DNA of 64,000 bases from Flavobacterium sp. ASV13 (lineage in GTDB: Bacteria > Bacteroidota > Bacteroidia > Flavobacteriales > Flavobacteriaceae). The stretch spans positions 434,001 through 498,000 of the forward strand of contig NZ_JQJY01000003.1 of NCBI RefSeq assembly GCF_000745775.1, written 5' to 3'. Below, piece after piece: positions 43,295 to 51,243 of the stretch (position 1 is its first letter; each line of letters opens with the position of its first letter). The notes under the pieces are model-generated. The model was not told where the DNA came from, made no database searches, and saw only the letters and a list, made by a program, of their open reading frames with translations. A program made the translations under genes and the position numbers.

Positions 43295-44979
43295 ATTTTC
43301 TTTTTTTACTGTTTTGCTTTTCATGCAAAAACAAAGCTACTATTCCTGTAAAAAATGAGATCATAAAAAAAGAAGCTTTAGAGATTAGAAATAAAGGCAT
43401 TGAAAAATTTGAACAAGCAAATTATGATAGTTCCTTTTACTACTATAATAAGTCTAAAACAATGTATGAAAAAGTCAAAGACAGTACAAATATTGTTTTT
43501 ATCCTTGCTCAAGTCGCCCAAATCCAACAAGTCAATGGTGATTATTATGGAAGCCGGGAAACACTTACTGAAGCCCTGCCTTATATCAAGAAAAAAGATA
43601 TTTACACCGCCACAATCAATACTTTATACGGAATAGCCGAAAAAGAATTATCTAATTTTGATGATGCAATCTATTATTATAATCAAGGTTTGAAAGATTG
43701 CCCAGATCCCTCATGTAAAGAAAACACTTTAAACAACATTGCAGTAGTTTATACTCATCAAAAAAAATACAATCAGGCCATAAAAATTCTTGATTCTATT
43801 TCGAATATAAAAGCATCAGCAGATCAATCAGAAAATTTCAAAGCGAGATATATAGATAATTGGGGTTACGCTTTATATAAAAATGGACAGACTGATAAAG
43901 GACTTAAGCTTATAAAATATAGTTTAGAGTTAAGAAAAAATGTTCCTTATGATTATGGAAGCATTGAAAGCAATTTGCATCTCGCTGAACTTTATACTGA
44001 AAATGATCCTTTACAATCAAAAGATTACGCTTTAAAGGCTTACAAAACTGCAACAAAACTTCATAGTATTGATGAACGTTTAGAAGCGCTTTCTTATTTA
44101 ATGATTAATAAGTCATTGACAAATAATACCGAATATGCTAAGCAATTTTCTTTTTTGAACGACAGTATCATAAAAGTTCGCAATAATTTTAAAAACAAAT
44201 TTGCCAAAATCAAATATGACTCTCAAAAGGAAAAAGATGAAAATCAGAAACTTCGTTTAGAAAAAGCTGAAAATCAATTATTCTTAGAAAGAGCACAATT
44301 TAAACAATATTTATTCATTGTCATTTTTTGCTTTTTGTCCATATTGATCTTTTATCTTAGAAAATATTATCGAAAAATAAATCGAATCGAAAAAATAAAA
44401 ACGGCCTACGATACTGAGACAAGAATTGCAAAAGATATTCATGATGAATTGGCAAATGATGTCTTCGATACCATAACCTTTACACAAACCCAATCTTTAA
44501 CAGCCGAAAATAATACAGGAATCTTATTGCAAAAACTAAATCATATTTATACTCGTGTTCGAGGTATTTCAAGAGAAAATAATGATATTGATACTGGAAC
44601 AAATTATTCTAGAAATTTGAAAGAAATGCTTTCTACTTATGGGGACAAAAATATAAATGTCTCAATTAATGGTATCGAAAAAATAAATTGGGATTTAATT
44701 GAGGAGCTTAAAAAGATAACAATTCATCGAGTCTTGCAAGAATTAATGGTCAACATGAAAAAGCATAGCGAAGCTTCGGTAGTTGTTTTAAAATTTGAGA
44801 CCGACAGCACTAAAATCTCTATAAATTATTCAGACAACGGAAAAGGTGGTGAAAAATCAAAAATTATAAAAAATGGTTTACAAAATATGGAAAACCGTAT
44901 TTTATCTGTAAAAGGAGCAATTACTTTTGAAACCGAACCTCAAAAAGGTTTTAAAGTAAAAATAACTATGCCTAAATAA
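43273..44979 (+). CDS. Module A TPR sensor histidine kinase (HisKA_3/NarX-DegS type)
   Basis: This 568-residue kinase has an N-terminal signal segment with a lipobox-like FCFSC (Cys18). A tetratricopeptide sensor domain follows (about 35-300; units such as ANYDSSFYYYNKSKTMYEKVKD and FDDAIYYYNQGLKDC), then a coiled coil, then one TM (FIVIFCFLSILIFYL, about 344-358). The dimerisation motif IAKDIHDELANDVF carries phospho-acceptor His390. The HATPase has an N-box in VLQELMVNMKKHSEA and DNGKGGE, ending NGLQNMENRILSVKGAITFETEP. The response regulator gene starts 6 bp downstream. The sensed signal is unknown. Confidence 0.92.
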   Translation: MLRSPFFYFLFLLFCFSCKNKATIPVKNEIIKKEALEIRNKGIEKFEQANYDSSFYYYNKSKTMYEKVKDSTNIVFILAQVAQIQQVNGDYYGSRETLTEALPYIKKKDIYTATINTLYGIAEKELSNFDDAIYYYNQGLKDCPDPSCKENTLNNIAVVYTHQKKYNQAIKILDSISNIKASADQSENFKARYIDNWGYALYKNGQTDKGLKLIKYSLELRKNVPYDYGSIESNLHLAELYTENDPLQSKDYALKAYKTATKLHSIDERLEALSYLMINKSLTNNTEYAKQFSFLNDSIIKVRNNFKNKFAKIKYDSQKEKDENQKLRLEKAENQLFLERAQFKQYLFIVIFCFLSILIFYLRKYYRKINRIEKIKTAYDTETRIAKDIHDELANDVFDTITFTQTQSLTAENNTGILLQKLNHIYTRVRGISRENNDIDTGTNYSRNLKEMLSTYGDKNINVSINGIEKINWDLIEELKKITIHRVLQELMVNMKKHSEASVVVLKFETDSTKISINYSDNGKGGEKSKIIKNGLQNMENRILSVKGAITFETEPQKGFKVKITMPK

Positions 44980-44985
44980 AAGCCT

Positions 44986-45654
44986 ATGTTTAAAAAAGTA
45001 ATAATAGCTGAAGATATCGATGCAATGAATTTAGGAATTCAACAGGTTTTGAAAGAATTGAATATTGCCGATTACCAACATTCTAAATTTTGTGATGATG
45101 CATTTCTAAAGATACGTGCCGCAATTCACAAAAATGAACCGTTTGAATTATTAATCAGTGATCTTTCCTTTAAAAAGGATCATCGTGAACCCAATATTAT
45201 AAATGGAGATGAACTGGTTCAAAAAGTACGCGAATTACAGCCTGATATTAAAATAATTGTCTATTCTGTCGAAGACAAAAGCTTTCGTATTAAGTCGCTT
45301 TTTGAAAATGCTGAAATAGATGGTTTCGTTTTAAAAAGTTTGAACAGTATTGAAGAATTAAAAAAAGCAATCAATCTGATTTCAAGTTCGGATAAAAAAT
45401 TTATTTCTCCAGAAATATCTTCTGCTTTACAGGAAAAAAACAATTTTGAAATAGAAGAGTTAGATATTAAGATTTTAAAATACTTAGCCGATGGCGTTTC
45501 TCAAGATGAAATAATAGAAATTCTAAAAACCTTAGGAACTAAACCGAACAGCAAAAGTGCTATGGAAAAAAGACTTTCGAGATTAAAAGACTTTTTTAAA
45601 GCCAATAATACGCTTCATTTGATTTCAATTGTAAAAGATATGGGAATAATTTAA
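44986..45654 (+). CDS. Module A receiver-HTH response regulator
   Basis: This 222-residue protein has a receiver domain (acidic pair Glu9-Asp10, phospho-acceptor Asp59 in LLISDLSF, YSVEDKS at strand 4, Lys in GFVLKS). A C-terminal DNA-binding region resembles LuxR/NarL helices (ELDIKILKYLADGVSQDEIIEIL, then SAMEKRLSRLKDFFKANN), though longer and less canonical. It lies 6 bp after the kinase, the obvious partner. Its near twin is at 52905. Candidate targets are the phased repeats upstream of each module and the GGATTTCC sites at 45729 and 49280. Confidence 0.93.
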   Translation: MFKKVIIAEDIDAMNLGIQQVLKELNIADYQHSKFCDDAFLKIRAAIHKNEPFELLISDLSFKKDHREPNIINGDELVQKVRELQPDIKIIVYSVEDKSFRIKSLFENAEIDGFVLKSLNSIEELKKAINLISSSDKKFISPEISSALQEKNNFEIEELDIKILKYLADGVSQDEIIEILKTLGTKPNSKSAMEKRLSRLKDFFKANNTLHLISIVKDMGII

Positions 45655-45674
45655 ATTCCTGCTATTCCTATTTT

Positions 45675-45698
45675 AAAGCTCCTTCGGGGGCTTTTTTT
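45675..45698 (+). terminator. Terminator of module A
   Basis: AAAGCTCC (45675-45682) pairs with GGGGCTTT (45687-45694) around a TTCG tetraloop, followed by T's. The paralogous regulator has the same hairpin at 53598. Confidence 0.9.
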
Positions 45699-45721
45699 AT
45701 TGCCGAAATTTAAAATTTTAT

Positions 45722-45768
45722 GGATTATGGATTTCCGTAAAATACTGGTTTTATTGATTTTACTTTTG
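45722..45768 (+). promoter_or_regulatory. Cargo operon promoter with GGATTTCC element
   Basis: GGATTTCC (45729-45736), then GTAAAATA, then a TACTTTTG -7 box (45761-45768) matching TAnnTTTG. The same arrangement (GGATTTCC, ATAAAATA, TACTTTTG) occurs at 49280-49319 before the nuclease gene. The start codon of the DUF3892 gene lies 50 bp past the box. Confidence 0.65.
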
Positions 45769-45818
45769 GGTTATTAAAATTAAAAATAAAATCATTTACT
45801 AATTAAACAAAAACAGAA

Positions 45819-46109
45819 ATGGCAACAGCACATGAAATTAAATGTATAAATAAATCTGACAGATATAATATACATGAACGTATTTTAAGCATCGGCGGAA
45901 TAAACAATGACGGAACACATTGGAAATTATCTTTAGATGATGCAATAAAAGGGATTGAGGATGGTAAATGGACTTTTTATGTAAACAATATTTATGGTCA
46001 AAAAGTGAACGTAATAATTGCAAAGACAGTATTAGGAAACAAATACTTGAAAACTGAGGCCGACACCACTGAAAAAAACAATTTACTGGAATTACCTGAG
46101 TGTAAATAA
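45819..46109 (+). CDS. DUF3892 domain protein
   Basis: This 96-residue soluble protein has the DUF3892 pattern: IHERILSIGGINNDG, HWKLSLDDAIKGIEDGKWTFYV, and the C-terminal KYLKTEADTTEKNNLLELPEC. The family is small, widespread and uncharacterised. It is the first gene of an operon running to 49176, with an 7-bp gap to the next gene. Its promoter carries the GGATTTCC element shared with the nuclease gene, so it may be controlled by the neighbouring response regulator. Confidence 0.82.
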   Translation: MATAHEIKCINKSDRYNIHERILSIGGINNDGTHWKLSLDDAIKGIEDGKWTFYVNNIYGQKVNVIIAKTVLGNKYLKTEADTTEKNNLLELPECK

Positions 46110-46116
46110 TTCAGTC

Positions 46117-46344
46117 ATGGGCTTTCGATTTCAAAAAAGAATAAAACTTGGAGGAGGACTTGGTTTGAATATTAGCAAATCAGGAATTTCTCCAAGTCTT
46201 AGAACAAAAATGGGCACATTTAGCAAAAATGGCTATTCAACAAAAACCGGAATTCCTGGAGTAAGATATCAAAGCAGTGGATGTCTTATATTATTTGTTT
46301 TTACAGGTCTTCTCACATTTTTAATTTATCAACTAAAGCAATAA
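46117..46344 (+). CDS. DUF4236 domain protein with C-terminal TM
   Basis: This 75-residue protein starts MGFRFQKRIKLGGGLGLNISKSG and continues with GTFSKNGYSTKTGIPGVRYQ, the typical DUF4236 glycine/lysine-rich core. A TM helix follows (CLILFVFTGLLTFLIYQL, about 55-72). The family's function is unknown. It starts 7 bp after the DUF3892 gene and ends 2 bp before the next start, so it is translationally close to both. Confidence 0.85.
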   Translation: MGFRFQKRIKLGGGLGLNISKSGISPSLRTKMGTFSKNGYSTKTGIPGVRYQSSGCLILFVFTGLLTFLIYQLKQ

Positions 46345-46346
46345 AC

Positions 46347-46589
46347 ATGAAGCATAAAAAAATTACAATACTCTTATTTTCACTTCTATCAATTATCGCG
46401 TTTTCGATTTCTTGTTCAGATTCAGGAGAGACAAGTTCAAATTCTAATACGAGTTCAAATTGTCCAACAAAAACTTGTGGTGATTTTGCAACTAGAGCGC
46501 AAGCACAAGCTGCATACAATAACAATAAAAGCTGTTATAAAAATCTGGATGCAGATGGAGATGGAATTGCATGTGAAAATCTAAAATAA
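46347..46589 (+). CDS. Excalibur calcium-binding lipoprotein
   Basis: This 80-residue lipoprotein begins MKHKKITILLFSLLSIIAFSISC. The start at 46347 is chosen over an in-frame 46281, which would overlap the DUF4236 gene and lack a signal at its N-terminus. After a Ser/Asn linker comes the Excalibur domain: CGDFATRAQAQAAYNN and the EF-like DADGDGIACENL, expected to bind calcium, with paired Cys residues. It lies 2 bp after the DUF4236 stop. Its role may be calcium-dependent adhesion or sensing at the envelope. Confidence 0.87.
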   Translation: MKHKKITILLFSLLSIIAFSISCSDSGETSSNSNTSSNCPTKTCGDFATRAQAQAAYNNNKSCYKNLDADGDGIACENLK

Positions 46590-46604
46590 ACAAACCAAAA
46601 AACC

Positions 46605-47000
46605 ATGATAACACTAGAACTTAAAAGTCATTTCTTGAGATTGTATCAAATGGCAATGGCAGACGATCAATTTAATGTATTAGAACTACAAATGTTATAT
46701 CATTTTGCTGACGAAAGAGGAATTCCAAAAGAAGAATTGGACAAACTTTTTCTGAATCCTATTAATGTAGAATTTATAATTCCAGAAGCTTTAACTACAA
46801 AAATTGAGTACTTGTATGATCTGACAAAAATAATTTGGGCAGATGAAAAAGTAACTGACGACGAATTAAATATGCTCAAAAAATATTGCAGAAAATTTGA
46901 TTTCGTCGAAGAAAACATTAATGATCTATCTGATTATTTAATTGATTGTGTTCAAAAAAATATCAGCAAAGAAGAAATTATTAGTCAACTAAACACTTAA
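46605..47000 (+). CDS. TerB-like tellurite-resistance domain protein
   Basis: This 131-residue all-helical protein resembles the TerB fold. Two acidic loops are spaced as in that family: AMADDQFNVLELQML (about 18-32) and IIWADEKVTDDELNMLKKYC (about 79-98). TerB domains bind metal and are linked to membrane-stress, tellurite and phage-defence complexes. It starts 15 bp after the Excalibur gene and ends 3 bp before the coiled-coil membrane protein. The pairing with a VWA-like protein two genes on recalls TerB-TerY combinations. Confidence 0.82.
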   Translation: MITLELKSHFLRLYQMAMADDQFNVLELQMLYHFADERGIPKEELDKLFLNPINVEFIIPEALTTKIEYLYDLTKIIWADEKVTDDELNMLKKYCRKFDFVEENINDLSDYLIDCVQKNISKEEIISQLNT

Positions 47001-47003
47001 ACT

Positions 47004-48272
47004 ATGAAACCACTTTCACAATTATTTAGTTTAAAAAAATCTGAAGATTCTTCTATAAAATCTTTTGATGAAAATGAAGACGACAGAGAGCAAATTAGAA
47101 TTACTTATTATCAAAGCGGTTTTGCTGCTTCTATAAAAGCTACCGGAAAGCCAATTGTTCTAAAAGCATGTCTGCAAAATCTTTATATGAGTTTTGAAGA
47201 CCAATGCCGAAAACAAAAACTGGAACAAGACAGGTTGAAACAGCCTTATCGAGAAGAGCAGGAAAAAAACAGAACTGAGCTTAAAAAATCTGAAGTTGCA
47301 ATTGGCATTTATGAAAAAAAAGAACAGGATATCAATGACAATATTGACCAAATTAAAAACGAAATTATCGAAGTAAAACGTAATCCCGACAAATATGGAA
47401 TAGACGAAGGAAAAGGTTTAAAAGCGCAGTTCTATATTGGTTTGATTCTTTTATTGCCAATCACACTTTATGTTTTAGTATTCTATATTTCGGCATCTTA
47501 TTCTGCTTTTTTCAAAGAATTTTCAAATGACAGTTTAAGCGCGGCTATTTTTGATGCTGATGCTTTTACAAATGCATTTAAAGCGAGCTGGCTCGAAGGA
47601 GTTTTAGTCGTGACAATTCCGTTTGTTTTTATGGGATTAGGTTATGTTATTCATATGGTACAAAAAGGTAAAGGACTTAAAAATGTTTTCAGACTTATTT
47701 CTCTTTTTGCTATTACATTTTTATTCGATTCTCTTTTGGCCTATATCATTGAGAAAAAAATATACGAGTTTAACAAAACAACAGAATCTTCTCCTTACAA
47801 TTTAAATATCGCTTTAGGCGAACCAGAATTCTGGATGATCATATTTGCCGGTTTTGTAGTTTATATAATTTGGGGACTTGTATTTGATTTTGTTATGAAA
47901 GAATTTGAAAATATTGATAAAATACGAGCGTTCATCAGAGGAAAAAAAGAAAATTTAATCAATCTTGAAAAATTGAAAACAGATTATATCAATAAAATAA
48001 ATGATTTCAAACAGCAGATTGTCACCATAAATGGAAAAATCTCTGAACTACAATCGAAAATAGATGGTTTTGTCTTTCCTGTAAAAGAATATCTGCATTA
48101 TCATCATCAATATAAAGAAGGCTGGTTCCAGGCAATTGGTACCGAATTGGCTTTACCTTATAAAGAGAAAGAAGAACTTTTACAAAGCTGTGAACTTTAC
48201 TCTGAAGAACATTTAAGCAAATTAAACTTAGTCGATCCAGATTTTCAACATTTAGTATATTCTAAAAACTGA
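47004..48272 (+). CDS. Coiled-coil membrane protein of unknown function
   Basis: This 422-residue protein is not recognised. A first coiled coil (about 65-126, rich in Glu/Lys/Gln) is followed by four TM segments near 143-163, 199-219, 229-249 and 276-298, then a second coiled coil (about 300-355) and a C-terminal globular part starting near FVFPVKEYLHYHHQYKEGW. The symmetrical coiled-coil/TM layout suggests an oligomeric membrane scaffold. It lies between the TerB-like gene (3 bp) and the VWA-like lipoprotein (4 bp), so the three products probably work together. Confidence 0.8.
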   Translation: MKPLSQLFSLKKSEDSSIKSFDENEDDREQIRITYYQSGFAASIKATGKPIVLKACLQNLYMSFEDQCRKQKLEQDRLKQPYREEQEKNRTELKKSEVAIGIYEKKEQDINDNIDQIKNEIIEVKRNPDKYGIDEGKGLKAQFYIGLILLLPITLYVLVFYISASYSAFFKEFSNDSLSAAIFDADAFTNAFKASWLEGVLVVTIPFVFMGLGYVIHMVQKGKGLKNVFRLISLFAITFLFDSLLAYIIEKKIYEFNKTTESSPYNLNIALGEPEFWMIIFAGFVVYIIWGLVFDFVMKEFENIDKIRAFIRGKKENLINLEKLKTDYINKINDFKQQIVTINGKISELQSKIDGFVFPVKEYLHYHHQYKEGWFQAIGTELALPYKEKEELLQSCELYSEEHLSKLNLVDPDFQHLVYSKN

Positions 48273-48276
48273 TACT

Positions 48277-49176
48277 ATGAAAAAAACTATACTAAGAATC
48301 ACAATGTCATTATTGTTGATTTTCTTCTTTTCATGCAAAGAAGAAACCAAGAATGAAGAAAAGGAAACCTCAACTAAAAGTTCAGTTTCAGAAAATTATA
48401 ATATCAGCATCTTGGTGGATTTATCAGACCGAATAAGTCTCAAAAAAAATCCAAATCCAACAATGGAAATCTATCAACGAGATTTAGGATATATCAAATC
48501 GGTTTCTGAAGCTTTTACTCAGCATTTGAAATCAAAAAGAATGAGGCAGATTGATGACAAAATGCAATTATTCTTTAATCCTGAACCAGAAAACTCTGAA
48601 ATTAATTCTATTTCCAAAGAGTTAAGAATTACTGTTGACAAAGACAATGCTTCAAAAAAATTATTGAATTCTATTAACGAAACCTATTCTTCAAAAACAT
48701 CAAAAATATATGATTCAGCAATTAAAGATGATAAATATATTGGGTCTGACATTTGGAACTTTTTTGACAGCAAAATTCAAGATCAATGTATTGATAAGAA
48801 TTACAGAAACATCTTGATTATTCTGACAGATGGATATATGTTTTATGAAGGTACGCAAATCAAAGATGGAAATTTATCGAGCTATTTAACACCTCAGCTA
48901 ATTAAACAGAATGGATTAAATAACAACGATTGGCAGAAAAAATTCGAGAAAGAAAATTTTGGATTCATTAAAATTGATAAAGATTTATCGAATCTCGAAG
49001 TTTTAGTTTTAGGAATAAATCCAAGTAAAAATAATCCGTTTGAGGAAAAAGTTATAAAAGCGTATTGGAGCAAATGGTTCTCAGAAATGAAAATAAAACA
49101 TTTCGAAATTAAAAATGCTGATCTGCCTTCAAATACAGATAAAATTATAAAGGATTTTATTCTAGAAAAAGAGTAA
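48277..49176 (+). CDS. VWA-like lipoprotein
   Basis: This 299-residue protein has a lipoprotein signal (LLLIFFFSC, Cys20) and a Lys/Glu linker. Its domain has the order of a von Willebrand A fold: YNISILVDLSDRIS (Asp48, Ser50 as partial MIDAS), a middle region, YRNILIILTDGYMFY (TDG as the second metal-site segment), and NLEVLVLGINPSKN. The DxSxS motif is incomplete, so metal binding is doubtful. It is the last gene of the operon; the hairpin at 49200 ends it. Together with the TerB-like and coiled-coil proteins it suggests an envelope-spanning complex. Confidence 0.8.
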   Translation: MKKTILRITMSLLLIFFFSCKEETKNEEKETSTKSSVSENYNISILVDLSDRISLKKNPNPTMEIYQRDLGYIKSVSEAFTQHLKSKRMRQIDDKMQLFFNPEPENSEINSISKELRITVDKDNASKKLLNSINETYSSKTSKIYDSAIKDDKYIGSDIWNFFDSKIQDQCIDKNYRNILIILTDGYMFYEGTQIKDGNLSSYLTPQLIKQNGLNNNDWQKKFEKENFGFIKIDKDLSNLEVLVLGINPSKNNPFEEKVIKAYWSKWFSEMKIKHFEIKNADLPSNTDKIIKDFILEKE

Positions 49177-49199
49177 AAAATTCAAAACCTAAATGCTTT

Positions 49200-49228
49200 A
49201 AAGAGGAACATCATTGTCCTCTTTTTTC
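49200..49228 (+). terminator. Terminator of the cargo operon
   Basis: AAAGAGGA (49200-49207) pairs with TCCTCTTT (49217-49224), followed by more T's, 24 bp past the VWA-like gene. Confidence 0.88.
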
Positions 49229-49279
49229 TGTTTAAATCCTTTTCTAAAAAAGTTTCTTTTCTAAATTTTATCAGATTAC

Positions 49280-49319
49280 GGATTTCCATAAAATATTGAT
49301 TTGATAGGTTTTACTTTTG
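49280..49319 (+). promoter_or_regulatory. Nuclease gene promoter with GGATTTCC element
   Basis: GGATTTCC (49280-49287), ATAAAATA, and a TACTTTTG -7 box (49312-49319) repeat the arrangement found before the DUF3892 gene at 45729-45768. Transcription would start near 49326, so an upstream TTG at 49317 cannot be the start codon. Confidence 0.65.
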
Positions 49320-49343
49320 AATATTAATCTAAATCACAAACCA

Positions 49344-50399
49344 ATGGAAATCAACATTCAACTAAAATCATTAGCCGATAAAATAAATCAGCTGAAAAGT
49401 AAAATTGAAACTGAAGAATCTACAAAACATGCTTTTGTATTGCCTTTTATACATATTTTGGGTTATGATGCTTTTAATCCGTTAGAAGTAGTTCCTGAAT
49501 TTACAGCAGATCTTGGGCTGAAAAAAGGAGAAAAAGTAGATTATGCTATTTTCCAGAATGGAGAACCCATTATAATTGTAGAATGCAAAAGTTGGAAAGA
49601 AAATCTTACGGTTCATAATTCGCAGTTATTCCGTTATTTCCATGTTACAAAAACCAGATTTGCGCTTTTGACAAATGGCATTACATATCAATTTTTTACC
49701 GATTTAGATGATCAAAATAAAATGGATGAAAAACCATTTTTGGAATTTGATATCAGCAATCTAAAGGAAAATACAATAAACGAAATTGCAAAATTTCATA
49801 AAGCCAATTTTGATGTAAATAATATTGTAAGCAATGCCAGTTCTCTAAAATACATTAAAGAAATCAAAAAACAGATAAGTGCAGAATTAGAAAACCCTTC
49901 AAATGATTTTACAAAACTTTTTGCCAATAAGGTATACGCAGGCAGACTAACTGAAAAAGTTGTTGATGAATTTAAAGACTTAGTTCAAAAATCAGTAAAT
50001 CAATTTATCAATGATAAAATTAATGATCGTTTAAATGCCGCTTTAACAAAAGAAACAATTAAACAGCAAGTCGAAGAAATTTCAGTAATTGAAGATGACA
50101 ATAAAATTAATACAACTGAAGAGGAACTAGACGGTTATCGAATAGTGGTTGCCATTTTACGCCGAAAACTTCCAACCAACAGAATTGTTTATCGCGATAC
50201 GCAATCCTATTTTGGAATCTTACTAGATGATAACAACCGTAAGCCTTTATGCAGACTACATCTTAATGGCGGTAAAAAATACATAAGCCTGTTTAATGAT
50301 AATAAAACAGAGTCAAAAATTTCGATTTCATCAATCGACGATATTTATCAGTTTGAGAAAGAATTATTAGATACTGTGGCGCTTTACGAAACAGAATAA
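49344..50399 (+). CDS. PD-(D/E)XK nuclease-domain protein (HsdR_N_2-like)
   Basis: This 351-residue protein uses the ATG at 49344 because the frame's earlier TTG overlaps the promoter box. The N-terminal domain fits the type I restriction R-subunit N-terminus: HAFVLPFIHILGYD, then Asp66 in EKVDYAIFQNGEPIIIVECKSW with Glu80 and Lys82 as the ExK, then QLFRYFHVTKTRFALLTNG. No helicase motor follows; the C-terminal half (about 200-351) is helical, then a strand-rich domain with GKKYISLFND. Stand-alone proteins of this type are common and their targets unknown. It shares a promoter motif with the cargo operon upstream. Confidence 0.86.
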   Translation: MEINIQLKSLADKINQLKSKIETEESTKHAFVLPFIHILGYDAFNPLEVVPEFTADLGLKKGEKVDYAIFQNGEPIIIVECKSWKENLTVHNSQLFRYFHVTKTRFALLTNGITYQFFTDLDDQNKMDEKPFLEFDISNLKENTINEIAKFHKANFDVNNIVSNASSLKYIKEIKKQISAELENPSNDFTKLFANKVYAGRLTEKVVDEFKDLVQKSVNQFINDKINDRLNAALTKETIKQQVEEISVIEDDNKINTTEEELDGYRIVVAILRRKLPTNRIVYRDTQSYFGILLDDNNRKPLCRLHLNGGKKYISLFNDNKTESKISISSIDDIYQFEKELLDTVALYETE

Positions 50400-50499
50400 A
50401 ATCACGTATAAGTACTCACTTAAAAGAATTTAATTCTATTTAGATTTAGAAACTAAATTAAATAAAGCTTTTAGCTCTAAACCAAATACCACAAAGCCT

Positions 50500-50910
50500 A
50501 TGCAAAAAAACTACCTCATCTTGCCTTTATTATTTACGTTTTATTCTTGCAAAAAATCTGGTGCTCTGCCTCCACAGCACATCAATACGTTTTATAAAGA
50601 AACAGTTACCGCAGACGACCGAAAAACCATTACACCAGAAGAAGCTAAAACTTATCACGTAAATAAAACCTATCAATATGAATACCGCACAGGAAATCCA
50701 GGTCATTACGAATACAATTATGATGTAAAAGGAATAAATTACAAAGGTGATTCGGTTTTTGGAAATATAAATGTTCAAGGAAAATATGGTGCAGGAATTT
50801 TAATGATAGATAGCATTCCTGAGCTAGAAATTTGTACAGAATGGATTTCATACGGAAAATTAAAAGCATTTGATAATAAAGGAAATGAATATCACTTAGT
50901 AGCAAAATAA
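50500..50910 (+). CDS. Lipoprotein of unknown function
   Basis: This 136-residue protein has a lipobox LLFTFYSC (Cys17). The mature part is strand-rich: KTYQYEYRTGNPGHYEYNYDVKGINYKGDSVFGNINVQGKYGAG and ELEICTEWISYGKLKAFDNKGNEYHLVAK. No family is recognised. It starts 100 bp after the nuclease gene and 11 bp before a short secreted protein gene, with which it is probably co-transcribed. Confidence 0.75.
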   Translation: MQKNYLILPLLFTFYSCKKSGALPPQHINTFYKETVTADDRKTITPEEAKTYHVNKTYQYEYRTGNPGHYEYNYDVKGINYKGDSVFGNINVQGKYGAGILMIDSIPELEICTEWISYGKLKAFDNKGNEYHLVAK

Positions 50911-50921
50911 ATTAAGTCAAA

Positions 50922-51131
50922 ATGAAATATGCTTTATTACTTCTCTTTACTTTTTTAACTTCATTTTGTCCGCTCGAAACCACAGTATATTTATGCGGTC
51001 CAACAGGTGCCAAAAAATATCATTATAATGCAAACTGTCGTGGACTAAGTTCGTGTAATCATGAAATTACAAAAGTTAGCCTTAAAAAAGCTCAAGGATA
51101 CGGTTTGACGCTTTGTGGTTGGGAAGATTAA
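50922..51131 (+). CDS. Short secreted Cys-rich protein
   Basis: This 69-residue protein has a signal peptide (MKYALLLLFTFLTSFC). The remaining 50 residues hold five to six Cys (VYLCGPTGAKKYHYNANCRGLSSCNHEI and TLCGWED). The CGP...YH....C.GL..C pattern recurs, from memory, in small Bacteroidota exported proteins often found near nucleases; the function is unknown. It ends the short unit begun at 50500, and the strong hairpin at 51205 lies downstream. Confidence 0.75.
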   Translation: MKYALLLLFTFLTSFCPLETTVYLCGPTGAKKYHYNANCRGLSSCNHEITKVSLKKAQGYGLTLCGWED

Positions 51132-51204
51132 TTTCTTCTTTATATTATTCAACGAATGGCAATTGTACAAAGAAAGAATAACCGAATCAATAAAAACGAA
51201 TTAT

Positions 51205-51243
51205 AAAATCTCCCAAAATAAAGTTTATTTTGGGAGATTTTTT
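51205..51243. terminator. Bidirectional terminator before module B
   Basis: A near-perfect palindrome pairs AAAATCTCCCAAAATAAA (51205-51222) with its complement (51224-51241), with T-runs on both ends. It resembles the CTCCCAAA terminator in front of module A, supporting common descent of the two modules. Confidence 0.88.

Noticed and set aside
49317..49343. TTG start for the nuclease-domain gene
   Set aside because: It overlaps the TACTTTTG promoter box, so it would not be in the transcript. The ATG at 49344 fits.
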